NCBI GenBank assembly: GCA_017380355.1
Contig: JAFOED010000156.1
Span: 1-41,142, forward strand
Direction of reading: 5' to 3'
Length of the DNA: 41,142 nt
From: Ruminococcus sp.
Lineage (GTDB): Bacteria > Bacillota > Clostridia > Oscillospirales > Acutalibacteraceae
The position numbers and the translations under genes were made by a program. Shown in pieces: positions 15,501 to 22,777 of this stretch; positions within the stretch are counted from its first letter, which is position 1, and each line of letters starts with the position of its first letter. The notes below the pieces were generated by a model, which made no database searches, was not told the origin of the DNA, and saw nothing but the letters and a program-made list of their open reading frames with translations.

Positions 15501-16109
15501 ATATGCACCTGTTAAAGCGCTTACTTCAAAAAGAATGGAGCTTTCTTTTGAGAGAGTAATCTTAGCGTTATCGCCTGCAGGAGTAGCCCAAGTCCAGTCA
15601 GAAATTGCGAACTTGTACTCGTGAGTACCTGCTGGGAGAGTTTTTACTAAGGCAAAGTTGTTGTTGCCTTTGTTTTCGAGTTTGTTTTCTTCCTTTGCAG
15701 GCCACATCTCGCCGTCAAATGAGCCGCGAAGATAAATCGCCTGTGTAGGAGCAGTAACAGCCTCAGCCTTTACTGTGTAAGCGTTAGGGTCCATAGTGAA
15801 CTTAACTAAACCGCCCTCAGTAAGTGTTAAAGTTGCGTCCTGAGAAGGAACTGACCAGTTCCAACCGTCTCTTGCGACTTTATATTTATGAGTGCCGGCA
15901 GCAAGAGTAACAGTAATAGAGAACGTGCCGTTACCGTTGTCTGAGAGGGCATATTCACTACGCTCTTCCCAGTTGTTAAATGTTCCTCTTAAGTAGTATG
16001 TAGAAGCAGCAGACGCGGAAAGTGGTGCAACCATAATGGTAGCCATCATCAGCATCAGTACTAATACAAGTGAAACTACTTTGCAGAGTAATGATTTTGA
16101 TTTTCTCAT
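12564..16109 (-). CDS. Multimodular secreted dockerin glycoside hydrolase, (alpha/alpha)6 type
   Basis: 1181 residues. Modules in order: signal peptide 1-34; two X25/pullulanase-type starch-binding beta-modules at about 36-115 and 123-205 (YYLRGTFNNW...AGTHKYKVA and IYLRGSFDG...AGTHEYKFA). A ~150-residue beta-rich, possibly trefoil-like region follows at 210-365. A six-hairpin glycosidase domain at about 400-860 shows VWTRDTAM (447-454), ETCGLDW (550-556) and HNRGVWPGWEAQ (702-713). Then come a short Fn3-like segment (878-945), a CBM6/35-like module starting KIEAENC (951-1100) and a type I dockerin (1112-1172) with GDADGNDSV and ADVNGDAEV Ca2+ loops. Probably an alpha-glucan- or oligosaccharide-active enzyme on an amylosome or cellulosome-like scaffold. 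The exact GH family (GH63-, GH15- or MGH-like) is not certain. Own promoter; GGAGG before the start. Confidence 0.85.
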   Translation of the reverse strand: MRKSKSLLCKVVSLVLVLMLMMATIMVAPLSASAASTYYLRGTFNNWEERSEYALSDNGNGTFSITVTLAAGTHKYKVARDGWNWSVPSQDATLTLTEGGLVKFTMDPNAYTVKAEAVTAPTQAIYLRGSFDGEMWPAKEENKLENKGNNNFALVKTLPAGTHEYKFAISDWTWATPAGDNAKITLSKESSILFEVSALTGAYNATVLSGDTKNLYTFDKIQQNVSIQSAWSDHADQVLCEKDGKLAYISINAADYASANTTWNFIPTQDPQVCYIQNAKTGNYLYISGADVLAAPDGNTNQGKWMVDMSTGKYRILSTYTDSAAINTEKQNGNAQAAYYPAYYLSSQFNADLDYVYGYSYTLNPNGIVDTKGTVTVNSPTSITSTTSGTANTWTQEHNTSDMPVFRAPNTPLAEAVYNLSMEETVINKFQSEFGTAFYTGETWRKVWTRDTAMSCEFSLAAIYPEISLNCAKEKVVHFNGFKVFEQDTGTGGSYPVSTDKIITYLSVWEIYLSTGDESVLEYFYDICLDNIKQDYNTAYDEESGLIKGETCGLDWRSQTYPDWMGNEVEESLANIAECKAASVNMIYLGVLQRMIETADILGKSDKAYLQEKYDALYKAVTERLWHDELGAYAAWEYPSYMGAPLAYKIDCIANGYALWFNIGSEEQLKSIAENYPLVTYGANVVYPNKQGDLEHKDRVYHNRGVWPGWEAQLMLAGAEHGYDELSEEIWNSCITAAATSLVNKEVVDFTTGEGIHVNHQLWSIAATLSGYYKVLFGMIYDTDGITFEPYVPEWMVGPFYIDNYTYCDATIDLSLTGKGSEIVSITVNGENVGTSYTLPFGATGDYKIDIVVKESENEYNDEKVNLNDEKNHVISPKMPVAKLSGNKLTWGAQSGCTYKVWTGSEYVDCATNSYTVDPTVYGAYSVVVISRDGVWSEMSRPIIVSPGRIKIEAENCTLTSLSKTTVAGKQVVTDTFAANVNRELKINVNIAEEGQYLFWACYNDYSSNDPNSCSNCAIRSVFVDGKDVGAMFFPVVNFDFQTSTHLLLDLTKGNHEIVVKYDKANHYDSNMSQDTHTYGTEQYRPDNNVQYDYFVLDKADNICTGSSAKYMLGDADGNDSVVVIDATLVQRAVAKLTAEINEIAADVNGDAEVTVVDATYIQRFVAKFDDGLGIGSYKTK

Positions 16110-16138
16110 ATAGTTTACCTCCGTATATTGGTAGTACC

Positions 16139-16167
16139 ATTATACAAAATTTGTTGATAATTTACAA
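16139..16167 (-). promoter_or_regulatory. Promoter of the multimodular dockerin enzyme
   Basis: On the minus strand TTGTAA (16167-16162), 17-bp spacer, TATAAT (16144-16139), about 30 bp before the start codon. Confidence 0.68.
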
Positions 16168-16216
16168 TACATTTTTGCTGTAATTTGTAATTTTTTTCGA
16201 CAAATCGTACAAAAAA

Positions 16217-16237
16217 GCCGCCTCATTATGAGACGGC
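16217..16237 (-). terminator. Terminator of the EamA transporter gene
   Basis: GCCG-C-CTCAT and ATGAG-A-CGGC form the stem. The six A upstream on the plus strand give a U run in the minus transcript. Confidence 0.82.
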
Positions 16238-16244
16238 AGAAAAT

Positions 16245-17108
16245 CTACTGTACAGGTTGTGTTTTCTTAGTGTTTAATACACAATTTATAGTGATGGTCA
16301 AAATCACAACTGCTCCCGAAATAATAGCGAGAGTGGATGGAATCTCTTTTGTGACAAGTGCGACGAGCACAGGGTTAAGTACAGGCTCGATTGCGGCTAT
16401 TAGACAGCATAGCAGAGCAGGACAGTTTGTGTTTGCGAGTCCGTAGAGTGCGTACGGGATACCCAGCTGGAAAACACCTAAGAATAACAGACATAAAACA
16501 GGTGTTAAGTCGGTTGTGAAATTTTTTTCGAAAAACAGCGACGATAAAACACCTATTATAGCGGTAAGAAATTGGCTGAGCATTATACCCGAGAGCTTTT
16601 CATCTTTGTTACATTCTCCTACACAAACAAACATCATACCCATACAGACACCCGCAAGCAAACCGAAGATGTTGCCGAGCAGATGGCCTCCTTGTAAACT
16701 GTCTACAAAAAACAGCACAATACCGAGCATTGTTATCAGCACGGTTATAAGGTCGTTTGTTTTAGGTTTTTTCTTAAAAAACAACCACGAAAACACCACG
16801 ATATATATAGGTGCGGTGTACTGCAGAACAATTGCATTTGCGGCGGTGGATAATTTAGTCGAAAGCACAAAGAAAATCGCGGTAGCGCTGACGAATACCA
16901 TAGATACAAGCGACTTCTTGTTTACCACTATCTTTATTTTAGCAATAAGCATAAAAATGAGTATTGTGATGCCTGCGATAAGTCCTCTGTACCCAGCAAT
17001 AGCAAATGGGTTAAGGTCGATTTTATTAATGAACAGTCCTGCTGTACTCCATAAAACAGAGCAGATGACCATTTGGATAATTCCGATTTTCGTTTTATTT
17101 TTTGTCAT
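16245..17108 (-). CDS. EamA/DMT-superfamily transporter
   Basis: 287 residues from the ATG at 17108 (MTKNKTKIGIIQMVICSVLW); a longer frame to 17195 runs into the neighbouring terminator and would add an odd hydrophobic leader, so the shorter start is preferred, although its ribosome-binding site (GGTG) is weak. About ten membrane helices in two EamA repeats. Typical features are SVLWSTAGLFINK with AGYRGLIAG in the first half and the IAAIEPVLNPVLVAL segment in the second. The drug/metabolite transporter family mostly exports amino acids or other metabolites, or imports small solutes. No neighbour narrows the substrate. It sits alone between two terminators. Confidence 0.88.
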   Translation of the reverse strand: MTKNKTKIGIIQMVICSVLWSTAGLFINKIDLNPFAIAGYRGLIAGITILIFMLIAKIKIVVNKKSLVSMVFVSATAIFFVLSTKLSTAANAIVLQYTAPIYIVVFSWLFFKKKPKTNDLITVLITMLGIVLFFVDSLQGGHLLGNIFGLLAGVCMGMMFVCVGECNKDEKLSGIMLSQFLTAIIGVLSSLFFEKNFTTDLTPVLCLLFLGVFQLGIPYALYGLANTNCPALLCCLIAAIEPVLNPVLVALVTKEIPSTLAIISGAVVILTITINCVLNTKKTQPVQ

Positions 17109-17168
17109 TAAATCACCGAAAATGATTTTAACATAAATATATATAAGGTTCAATATGTAAAAAGAAAA

Positions 17169-17191
17169 CGCCCACCGTAAATCGATGGGCG
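17169..17191 (-). terminator. Terminator of the lysine-regulated transporter gene
   Basis: CGCCCACCG (17169-17177), TAAAT loop, CGATGGGCG (17183-17191), followed on the minus strand by a U-rich tract. Confidence 0.85.
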
Positions 17192-17212
17192 TCATTTTTA
17201 AGTAGATTATAA

Positions 17213-18883
17213 TTAGTCGAACTTTTTGTTCTTAGTAGCAAACTTGATAACAACGAGTGTGCCGATTGTAAGAACAACACCGATAGGAAGAACGATGTAC
17301 CAGCTCTGGATAAAACCAGCGAGAATGTAGCATACAAATGAGATTGCAGCTACTGTGATTGCATATGGAATCTGAGTTGATACATGGTTTAAGTGGTTAC
17401 ACTGTGCGCCTGCTGATGACATAATAGTTGTATCAGAGATAGGTGAGCAGTGGTCACCACATACAGCACCTGCAAGACAAGCTGACATTGAGATAATCAT
17501 CAGCGGATTTGTAGGGTCTGCAGCGAAGAGGTATGTAACGATAGGGATGAGAATACCGAATGTACCCCATGATGTACCTGTTGCGAAAGCAAGTACACAC
17601 GCTACTAAGAAGATGATAGCAGGTAAGAAGTTCTGGAGTGCTGGAGCAGCGTTAGCCATAAGGTCGCCAACGAAGTACTTAGCACCGAGTAAACCTGTCA
17701 TATTCTTAAGTGCTGTAGCGAATGTGAGGATGAGGATAGCAGGAACCATAGCGATGAAGCCCTTTGGAACTGCTTCCATAGTCTCTTTGAAAGTGATAAC
17801 TCTTCTGACGATGAGGTAAGCTATAGCGATAACAAGAGCAATAAGACCGCCCCATGGGAGACCTACAGTTGCGTCTGTGTTAGCAAAAGCATCGATAAAT
17901 GATGCGCCATCTAAGATACCGCCGTTGTAAACGAGCGCGAATACTGAGATAGCAATAAGGATAACGATTGGGAGAATAAGGTCGATAACCTTGCCCTTAG
18001 GGTTTGGAGTTTCGTCTTCGCCTTCCTGCTTTTCGCCACAGAAAAGGTCACCGTACTCTTTTGCTTTGTACTCGTGCATAGCCATCTTACCGTAGTCAAA
18101 GCCCATAACAGCAATAGCGATTACGAACACGAAAGTTAAAAGTGAGTAGAAGTTGTACGGAATAGCAGAAATGAAGAGGTCAAGACCCTTACCGTCTTCT
18201 GCGTAAGCTGATACAGCAGCAGCCCATGATGAAATAGGAGCGATCATACAGATTGGAGCAGCTGTAGCGTCGATTAAGAACGCAAGCTTAGAACGTGAAA
18301 TCTTGTGAGCGTCTGTTACAGGACGCATAACTGAACCAACTGTTAAGCAGTTGAAGTAGTCGTCGATGAAAATGAGTACGCCTAAAACGAATGTAGCGAG
18401 CATTGCGCCTACACGTGTTTTAATGTGTTTAGCAGCCCATTTACCAAATGCAGCTGAACCGCCTGCTTTGTTAACAAGAGCAACTAAGATACCGAGCTCA
18501 ACGAGGAAGATGAAGATACCTGCTGTATCAGAAACCGCAGGAATAAGACCGTCGTTGATGACTGTGTCCATAGTTGTGAGGAATGAAAACTTAGAGTAAA
18601 TCAGACCACCTGTAACAATACCGATGAACAGTGAAGAGTAAACTTCTTTTGTGATGAGTGCAAGACCGATAGCGATAACCGGTGGAAGAAGTGCCCAGAT
18701 TGTACCCTGAACAGCGCCTTCGCCTGCACAAGTTTCGCACGCAGCGTCGTCAACAACGCCTGTTGCGTGACAGTCCATACAATTAACAGTGCCGAGATAA
18801 CCGCCGGAAACTGCTGCGTATACGAGCAGGCCGATGATAACAACACTGGCAATAGCAAGGACAATCTTGTTTGTCTTTGACAT
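17213..18883 (-). CDS. NhaC-family transporter under lysine riboswitch control (LysW-like)
   Basis: 556 residues, about 12 membrane helices, Na+/H+ antiporter NhaC superfamily by sequence (PISSWAAAVSAYAEDG; FATGTSWGTFGILIPI; AGAVCGDHCSPISDTTIMSS). The family name is antiport, but this gene has a lysine riboswitch in its leader, and NhaC-type proteins under that switch have been predicted to move lysine (LysW). Lysine transport, probably Na+- or H+-coupled, is therefore the better call. Oddity: between the first helix (6-27) and the second (about 61-80) lies a short loop with two CxxC pairs, C35/C38 and C49/C52, spaced like a zinc knuckle. Start at 18883 follows AAGGGGG. Single-gene transcript. 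Confidence 0.88.
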   Translation of the reverse strand: MSKTNKIVLAIASVVIIGLLVYAAVSGGYLGTVNCMDCHATGVVDDAACETCAGEGAVQGTIWALLPPVIAIGLALITKEVYSSLFIGIVTGGLIYSKFSFLTTMDTVINDGLIPAVSDTAGIFIFLVELGILVALVNKAGGSAAFGKWAAKHIKTRVGAMLATFVLGVLIFIDDYFNCLTVGSVMRPVTDAHKISRSKLAFLIDATAAPICMIAPISSWAAAVSAYAEDGKGLDLFISAIPYNFYSLLTFVFVIAIAVMGFDYGKMAMHEYKAKEYGDLFCGEKQEGEDETPNPKGKVIDLILPIVILIAISVFALVYNGGILDGASFIDAFANTDATVGLPWGGLIALVIAIAYLIVRRVITFKETMEAVPKGFIAMVPAILILTFATALKNMTGLLGAKYFVGDLMANAAPALQNFLPAIIFLVACVLAFATGTSWGTFGILIPIVTYLFAADPTNPLMIISMSACLAGAVCGDHCSPISDTTIMSSAGAQCNHLNHVSTQIPYAITVAAISFVCYILAGFIQSWYIVLPIGVVLTIGTLVVIKFATKNKKFD

Positions 18884-18916
18884 TTTAATGTCCCCCTTAA
18901 TTTTTATAAAACAAAA

Positions 18917-19117
18917 ACCGCGGCAAAAGTGCCACGGTCGTAAATCCTACGAAAAATAGCACTCCACCATATAGGTGACAGTGTAATACATATTCTGCAT
19001 TACACCAGCCTTGACATTTTGCGAAAGTGTCAAGACTTCGGCGATGAATCCTTTCACACACGCAGAAAAACCCGCGCAAAGCGTGTATTACTCTTAAGCA
19101 CCGCGCCTCTATTTCTT
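18917..19117 (-). ncRNA. Lysine riboswitch (L box) with terminator
   Basis: Read on the minus strand from 19117: AGAGGCGCGG...CTTAAGAGTA, AAGGATTCATCGCCGAAGT, a long arm TTGACA/TGTCAA, GGCTGG, ACTGTCACC, GGTGGAGTGCTATT. These are the ordered conserved elements of the lysine aptamer; AATAG and CTATT close P1. Immediately downstream ACCGTGGCA (minus, ending about 18930) pairs with TGCCGCGGT, then GTTTTTG-like U residues, forming an intrinsic terminator. Lysine binding should favour termination, so the transporter is expressed when lysine is scarce, which argues for uptake rather than export. Confidence 0.93.
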
Positions 19118-19129
19118 GTTTATGTAACG

Positions 19130-19157
19130 ATTATAGCAAAAAACCTCATTTCGTCAA
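19130..19157 (-). promoter_or_regulatory. Promoter of the lysine riboswitch transcript
   Basis: Minus strand TTGACG (19157-19152), 16-bp spacer, TATAAT (19135-19130). Transcription would start just upstream of the aptamer P1 helix. Confidence 0.78.
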
Positions 19158-19207
19158 GTATTTTGTCGCTTTTGTAACCGAAGATTATGAGATTTTAACA
19201 CAAAAAA

Positions 19208-19229
19208 GCCCTACCTGTCAGAGTAGGGC
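19208..19229 (-). terminator. Terminator of the uridine-kinase-like gene
   Basis: GCCCTAC (19208-19214) and GTAGGGC (19223-19229). Six A precede it on the plus strand, giving U residues on the minus transcript. Confidence 0.85.
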
Positions 19230-19247
19230 CTAGTTTATTAGCAAAAA

Positions 19248-20168
19248 TCAGTATTTAAGCGTGCTTTCACCGATGAATTCTCGCATAAGTGAGTCGCTCG
19301 GTATTAAGTCAGGTTCTAAGGATTTTGCTTTTTCTATAACCTCACTTAAAAGTGCGACATCATCTGTTTGTGGTAAAGTTTTCAGAGTGTTTAGCAGAAG
19401 AGCGCGGTAAATATTTATCTCGTATGGGATGGTTGTGTCTATAGAGTAGTTACATCTGCTCATAAACGGACGGATGTATTTGTCTTCACCCTCGTTTACA
19501 CTTTTAAACATATTAAGCGTGTCGAGAGGGTCTCGGTCTCTGGTTTTTGTATCGCGCAGAATACGACGACCAAGTCTTATGGTTTTTGACTGAAGTTTTT
19601 TCTCTTCTGTGACAAACTGACTGCGGATGCTGACATAAACACGGGCGCATCTCTCGTCTTTTATCCTGATTACTTCAGGATTCAGCGCGTGGGTACCCTC
19701 AAAAATGATGATTTCGCCGTCTTTTCTGGTGAGAGTCCATCCCGAGAACTCGCGTTTACATGTGACGAAGTTGTAGCGTGGAATATCTACGCTCTTTTTT
19801 TCGAGAATTCCAATAAGCTGAGCATTTAAGTAATCGCTGTCAAGGCGTGCAGGGGACTCTAAATCGAGCAATCCCTCTTTTGAGAGTTTGTACTCTTCTT
19901 CGTTTAGCTCCCGAAAGTAGTTGTCGAGCGAGATAGTGTGAGCTTCGTGTCCCCACGAATCCAGTAGTGCTTCGAGTTTAAGTGCGGTCGTGGTTTTTCC
20001 ACTACCCGACGGTCCCGAAATCAGCACGACAGGAGCGACGTCTGCGTTTTTCGCTATACTTTTAGCGACTTCTTCGATTTGCTTTTGGTATTCTTCTTCA
20101 CAGAAAGTGACGAACTTCTGTGGATTATTCTTAATCTGGTAGTTTATATCATCAAGAAAGTATTTCAT
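19248..20168 (-). CDS. Uridine kinase / phosphoribulokinase family nucleoside kinase
   Basis: 306 residues. P-loop GPSGSGKTT at 52-60, then SLDNYFRE, the conserved uridine-kinase segment where Asp binds the nucleoside ribose. YNFVTCKREF, FEGTHALNP and RRILRDTKTRDRDP follow as the remaining uridine-kinase blocks. These phosphorylate uridine/cytidine to the 5'-monophosphates in pyrimidine salvage. It is longer than classical Udk (about 210 residues): a 45-residue N-terminal extension and a C-terminal tail put it with the clostridial Udk-like 'nucleoside kinase' group. Preceded by GGTGGTG. Monocistronic. Nucleoside specificity unknown. Confidence 0.85.
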   Translation of the reverse strand: MKYFLDDINYQIKNNPQKFVTFCEEEYQKQIEEVAKSIAKNADVAPVVLISGPSGSGKTTTALKLEALLDSWGHEAHTISLDNYFRELNEEEYKLSKEGLLDLESPARLDSDYLNAQLIGILEKKSVDIPRYNFVTCKREFSGWTLTRKDGEIIIFEGTHALNPEVIRIKDERCARVYVSIRSQFVTEEKKLQSKTIRLGRRILRDTKTRDRDPLDTLNMFKSVNEGEDKYIRPFMSRCNYSIDTTIPYEINIYRALLLNTLKTLPQTDDVALLSEVIEKAKSLEPDLIPSDSLMREFIGESTLKY

Positions 20169-20230
20169 AAAAGCACCACCTTTATAATTATTTTATCATA
20201 TGAGTGTGCAATAAAGTAGCGAAAAATAAA

Positions 20231-20262
20231 AAAACAGCAGTAAAATTTTTACCACTGTTTTA
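20231..20262 (-). terminator. Terminator of the formyltransferase gene
   Basis: AAAACAG-CA-GTAAAA and TTTTAC-CA-CTGTTTT form a hairpin between the two minus-strand genes, with U residues on the minus side. Confidence 0.7.
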
Positions 20263-20267
20263 GTATA

Positions 20268-21041
20268 TTATGCCGAAACTACTTTCAGATAACCGTCCTT
20301 GATTTTAAATTTTTTGTTTTTGTTATCGCCTTTTATCGCTACCGCGTTTAGGAGTCTGTGGTCGGTGTCGTTTTCGCGATAGATAACGTAAAATCCTGAA
20401 AAAGCTCGCGATATCCTGTCTGCGTCAGAAAAATCGGTATTTTTATCTATAACGTAGTCGTGTTCATCAGGAGCTTCTTCGTACACACCCTCGCCCTGAG
20501 CTTTTGCGTTATTGTAGTAGTATTCAAAATCGCCCAGAAGAGTACTTACCATATTTGGCAAAAGCGAGTAAATCTTCTCCATATATGTGTAAAGGGTTTC
20601 GTTATCATCTAAAGTGAACTCTTCTTGCATCAGGATTTCGCCTGTATCAAAGCTTTCTTCCATTTTATGAAAGGTAACACCGCTTTTCTCACACTTGTTC
20701 AGTATACACAGAGGCATCGGCCACGCACCACGACCCAAAGGCAGAAGGGATGGATGAACATTTATCATCTTAAAGCCTTCTAAAATCGGAATACGGTAAT
20801 AGTACGCAGCACAGAAAAGTGCGTCTACTCCATTTTCTTTAAGCTCTTCTAAATCAGAAAGGGTGATTTTGTCGTATGAAATCTCGATATTATGAGCTTT
20901 TGCAAACTCGGTGACGTGTGTATTAAATTCCGTAATGTTATCGACCTTGTTTGTATAAATTTTTACAATCTCGCACCCACTGTCGAAAAGACTTTCGAGC
21001 ATCGGATAAAACAGGTCAAACCCTGCATACGCTATTTTCAT
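20268..21041 (-). CDS. Formyltransferase-fold protein (Fmt/ArnA-type domain)
   Basis: 257 residues. The N-terminal ~180 residues have the formyltransferase fold with the catalytic set N94, H96 (INVHPSLLP) and D132 (DTGEIL) seen in methionyl-tRNA, GAR and UDP-Ara4N formyltransferases. The C-terminal part (about 190-257) corresponds to the small beta-barrel (Fmt_C-like) found in Fmt and ArnA. It is clearly shorter than Fmt (about 310 residues) and lacks Fmt's normal def/priA neighbours, so it is more likely a sugar-amine or other specialised formyltransferase using 10-formyl-THF. Start at 21041 follows GAGGTGATGGT. No sugar-nucleotide genes are adjacent. Substrate unknown. Confidence 0.85.
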   Translation of the reverse strand: MKIAYAGFDLFYPMLESLFDSGCEIVKIYTNKVDNITEFNTHVTEFAKAHNIEISYDKITLSDLEELKENGVDALFCAAYYYRIPILEGFKMINVHPSLLPLGRGAWPMPLCILNKCEKSGVTFHKMEESFDTGEILMQEEFTLDDNETLYTYMEKIYSLLPNMVSTLLGDFEYYYNNAKAQGEGVYEEAPDEHDYVIDKNTDFSDADRISRAFSGFYVIYRENDTDHRLLNAVAIKGDNKNKKFKIKDGYLKVVSA

Positions 21042-21107
21042 ACCATCACCTCACTTTTATACTATACCATACTTTACAAGTATTTATCAATCAAATTCAC
21101 TTACTTA

Positions 21108-21136
21108 TTGACTTTAGTGCGACTTTGCGATAAAAT
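21108..21136 (+). promoter_or_regulatory. Promoter of the SCIFF operon
   Basis: TTGACT (21108-21113), 17-bp spacer, TAAAAT (21131-21136). It is divergent from the formyltransferase gene. Confidence 0.72.
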
Positions 21137-21166
21137 AGCGTTAGACTATTATAGGAGGTTACTACT

Positions 21167-21319
21167 ATGAAACATATCAAGACTATCAAGACTCGTAATC
21201 TTTGTGAAAGCGCAAAGAAGGGCGGCTGTGGCGAGTGCCAGACTTCATGTCAGTCTGCTTGCAAGACAAGCTGCGGTATTGCTAACCAGAAGTGCGAGAG
21301 CAAAAAGGAAAGCAAGTAA
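21167..21319 (+). CDS. scfA: SCIFF ranthipeptide precursor (six-cysteine)
   Basis: 50 residues, beginning MKHIKTIKTRNLCESAKKGG, with the core CGECQTSCQSACKTSC followed by GIANQKC. This is the near-invariant clostridial SCIFF ('six cysteines in forty-five') peptide. The radical SAM maturase encoded next door forms thioether links from Cys sulfur to non-alpha carbons of acceptor residues, giving a ranthipeptide; in some clostridia these have been linked to cell-density signalling. The six conserved Cys are C21, C24, C28, C32, C36 and C43; an additional C13 lies in the leader. AGGAGG is seven bases before the ATG. The hairpin after the stop separates it from the maturase gene. Confidence 0.97.
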   Translation: MKHIKTIKTRNLCESAKKGGCGECQTSCQSACKTSCGIANQKCESKKESK

Positions 21320-21337
21320 TTTTGTTTGATGGAAAAT

Positions 21338-21363
21338 GCCGCTGTTGTACAGCGGCGTTTTTT
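21338..21363 (+). terminator. Terminator/attenuator between SCIFF peptide and maturase
   Basis: GCCGCTG (21338-21344), TTGTA loop, CAGCGGC (21350-21356), then GTTTTTT. As no separate promoter is obvious before the maturase, partial read-through would give much more precursor than enzyme. Confidence 0.88.
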
Positions 21364-21396
21364 ATTGATATATGTTCATAGATTTGAGGAGTAATT

Positions 21397-22776
21397 ATGA
21401 TTCATCAGTATAAACTTGGTGGCTACAACATCGTTCTTGATGTCTGTTCAGGTGCAGTACACGCGGTGGATGACGTAGCGTACGATATCATCGCGATTTT
21501 TAACGACTACAGCGAAGACGAAATCATCAGCGCGATGGTAGAAAAATATAAAGACCACGATGACATTACAAAAGAAGATATAGAAGAATGCTACGCTCAG
21601 GTACTTGAGTTAAAAAACAGCGGAGAACTTTTTGTTGAGGATTCTTTCGAGCCTATGGCTGGCGAATTAAAGCGCAAGACTGCAGGCGTTGTAAAAGCTC
21701 TGTGCTTACATATCGCGCACACATGTAACTTAAACTGCTCTTACTGTTTTGCTTCACAAGGTAAATATCAGGGCGAGAGAGCGCTTATGAGCTTTGAAGT
21801 AGGTAAGCGTGCGCTTGATTTCCTCGTTGAAAATTCAGGTAGCAGACATAATCTCGAGGTTGACTTCTTCGGCGGTGAGCCGCTGATGAACTTCGATGTT
21901 GTAAAACAGCTCGTTTCTTATGCTCGTTCTATCGAAAAAGAAAAAGGAAAGAATTTCCGATTTACACTCACTACTAATGGTGTGCTAATCGACGATGATG
22001 TAATCGACTTTGCAAACAAAGAGATGTGCAACGTAGTTTTAAGCTTAGATGGCAGAAAAGAAGTCCACGATAAATTCAGAGTAGATTACTCGGGCAACGG
22101 TAGTTTTGACAAAATCGTGCCGAAATTCCAGAAGCTCGTTGAAGCTCGCGGCAACAAAGACTACTATATGCGCGGTACATTTACTCACCACAATCCTGAC
22201 TTCTTAGAAGATATCAAAACTATGCTCGATTTAGGTTTTACTGAGCTTTCGATGGAGCCGGTTGTGTGTGCGGACACTGACCCGTCAGCCCTTACATATG
22301 ACGATTTACCAGTTGTGCTCGAGCAGTATGAAAAGCTCGCAGAGCTTATGATTAAACGCAGAAAAGACGGTAAGCCGTTCACTTTCTATCACTATATGAT
22401 TGACCTTCAGGGCGGTCCGTGTATTTACAAGCGTATTTCCGGTTGCGGTAGCGGTACCGAATATATGGCGGTTACTCCTTGGGGTGACCTTTATCCATGC
22501 CACCAGTTTGTCGGCGACGATAAGTACTTACTCGGCAACATATTTGACGGTGTTACTAATACTGCTGTTGTCGACGAATTTATGGAGTGCAACGTTTACT
22601 CTCGAGAAGAGTGTAAGGATTGCTGGGCTAGACTTTACTGTTCAGGTGGTTGTGCGGCTAATGCTTATCACGCAACTGGTTCTGTAAAAGGTGTGTACAA
22701 ATACGGCTGCGAACTCTTCAAAAAGCGTATGGAATGTGCGATTATGGCTGAAGTCGACAGACTTCTTGAGGATTAA
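21397..22776 (+). CDS. scfB: SCIFF peptide maturase, radical SAM/SPASM thioether synthase
   Basis: 459 residues. An N-terminal ~90-residue peptide-binding (RRE-like) region is followed by the radical SAM motif C110-LNC-C114-SYC117 that holds the [4Fe-4S] cluster cleaving S-adenosylmethionine, then GGEPL in the next strand. The C-terminal SPASM/twitch region carries the auxiliary-cluster cysteines (SGCGSG, YPCHQF, CNVYSREECKDCWARLYCSGGC, YGCELF). This matches the family that installs the SCIFF thioether crosslinks. Cytosolic, oxygen-sensitive. It lies 77 bp after the precursor gene, and the decarboxylase gene follows directly. Start preceded by TGAGGAG. Confidence 0.97.
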   Translation: MIHQYKLGGYNIVLDVCSGAVHAVDDVAYDIIAIFNDYSEDEIISAMVEKYKDHDDITKEDIEECYAQVLELKNSGELFVEDSFEPMAGELKRKTAGVVKALCLHIAHTCNLNCSYCFASQGKYQGERALMSFEVGKRALDFLVENSGSRHNLEVDFFGGEPLMNFDVVKQLVSYARSIEKEKGKNFRFTLTTNGVLIDDDVIDFANKEMCNVVLSLDGRKEVHDKFRVDYSGNGSFDKIVPKFQKLVEARGNKDYYMRGTFTHHNPDFLEDIKTMLDLGFTELSMEPVVCADTDPSALTYDDLPVVLEQYEKLAELMIKRRKDGKPFTFYHYMIDLQGGPCIYKRISGCGSGTEYMAVTPWGDLYPCHQFVGDDKYLLGNIFDGVTNTAVVDEFMECNVYSREECKDCWARLYCSGGCAANAYHATGSVKGVYKYGCELFKKRMECAIMAEVDRLLED

Positions 22777-22777
22777 T

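Noticed and set aside
17128..17337. Minus-strand frame overlapping the end of the NhaC-like gene
   Set aside because: Out-of-frame overlap with a clear gene and its terminator; no start signal.
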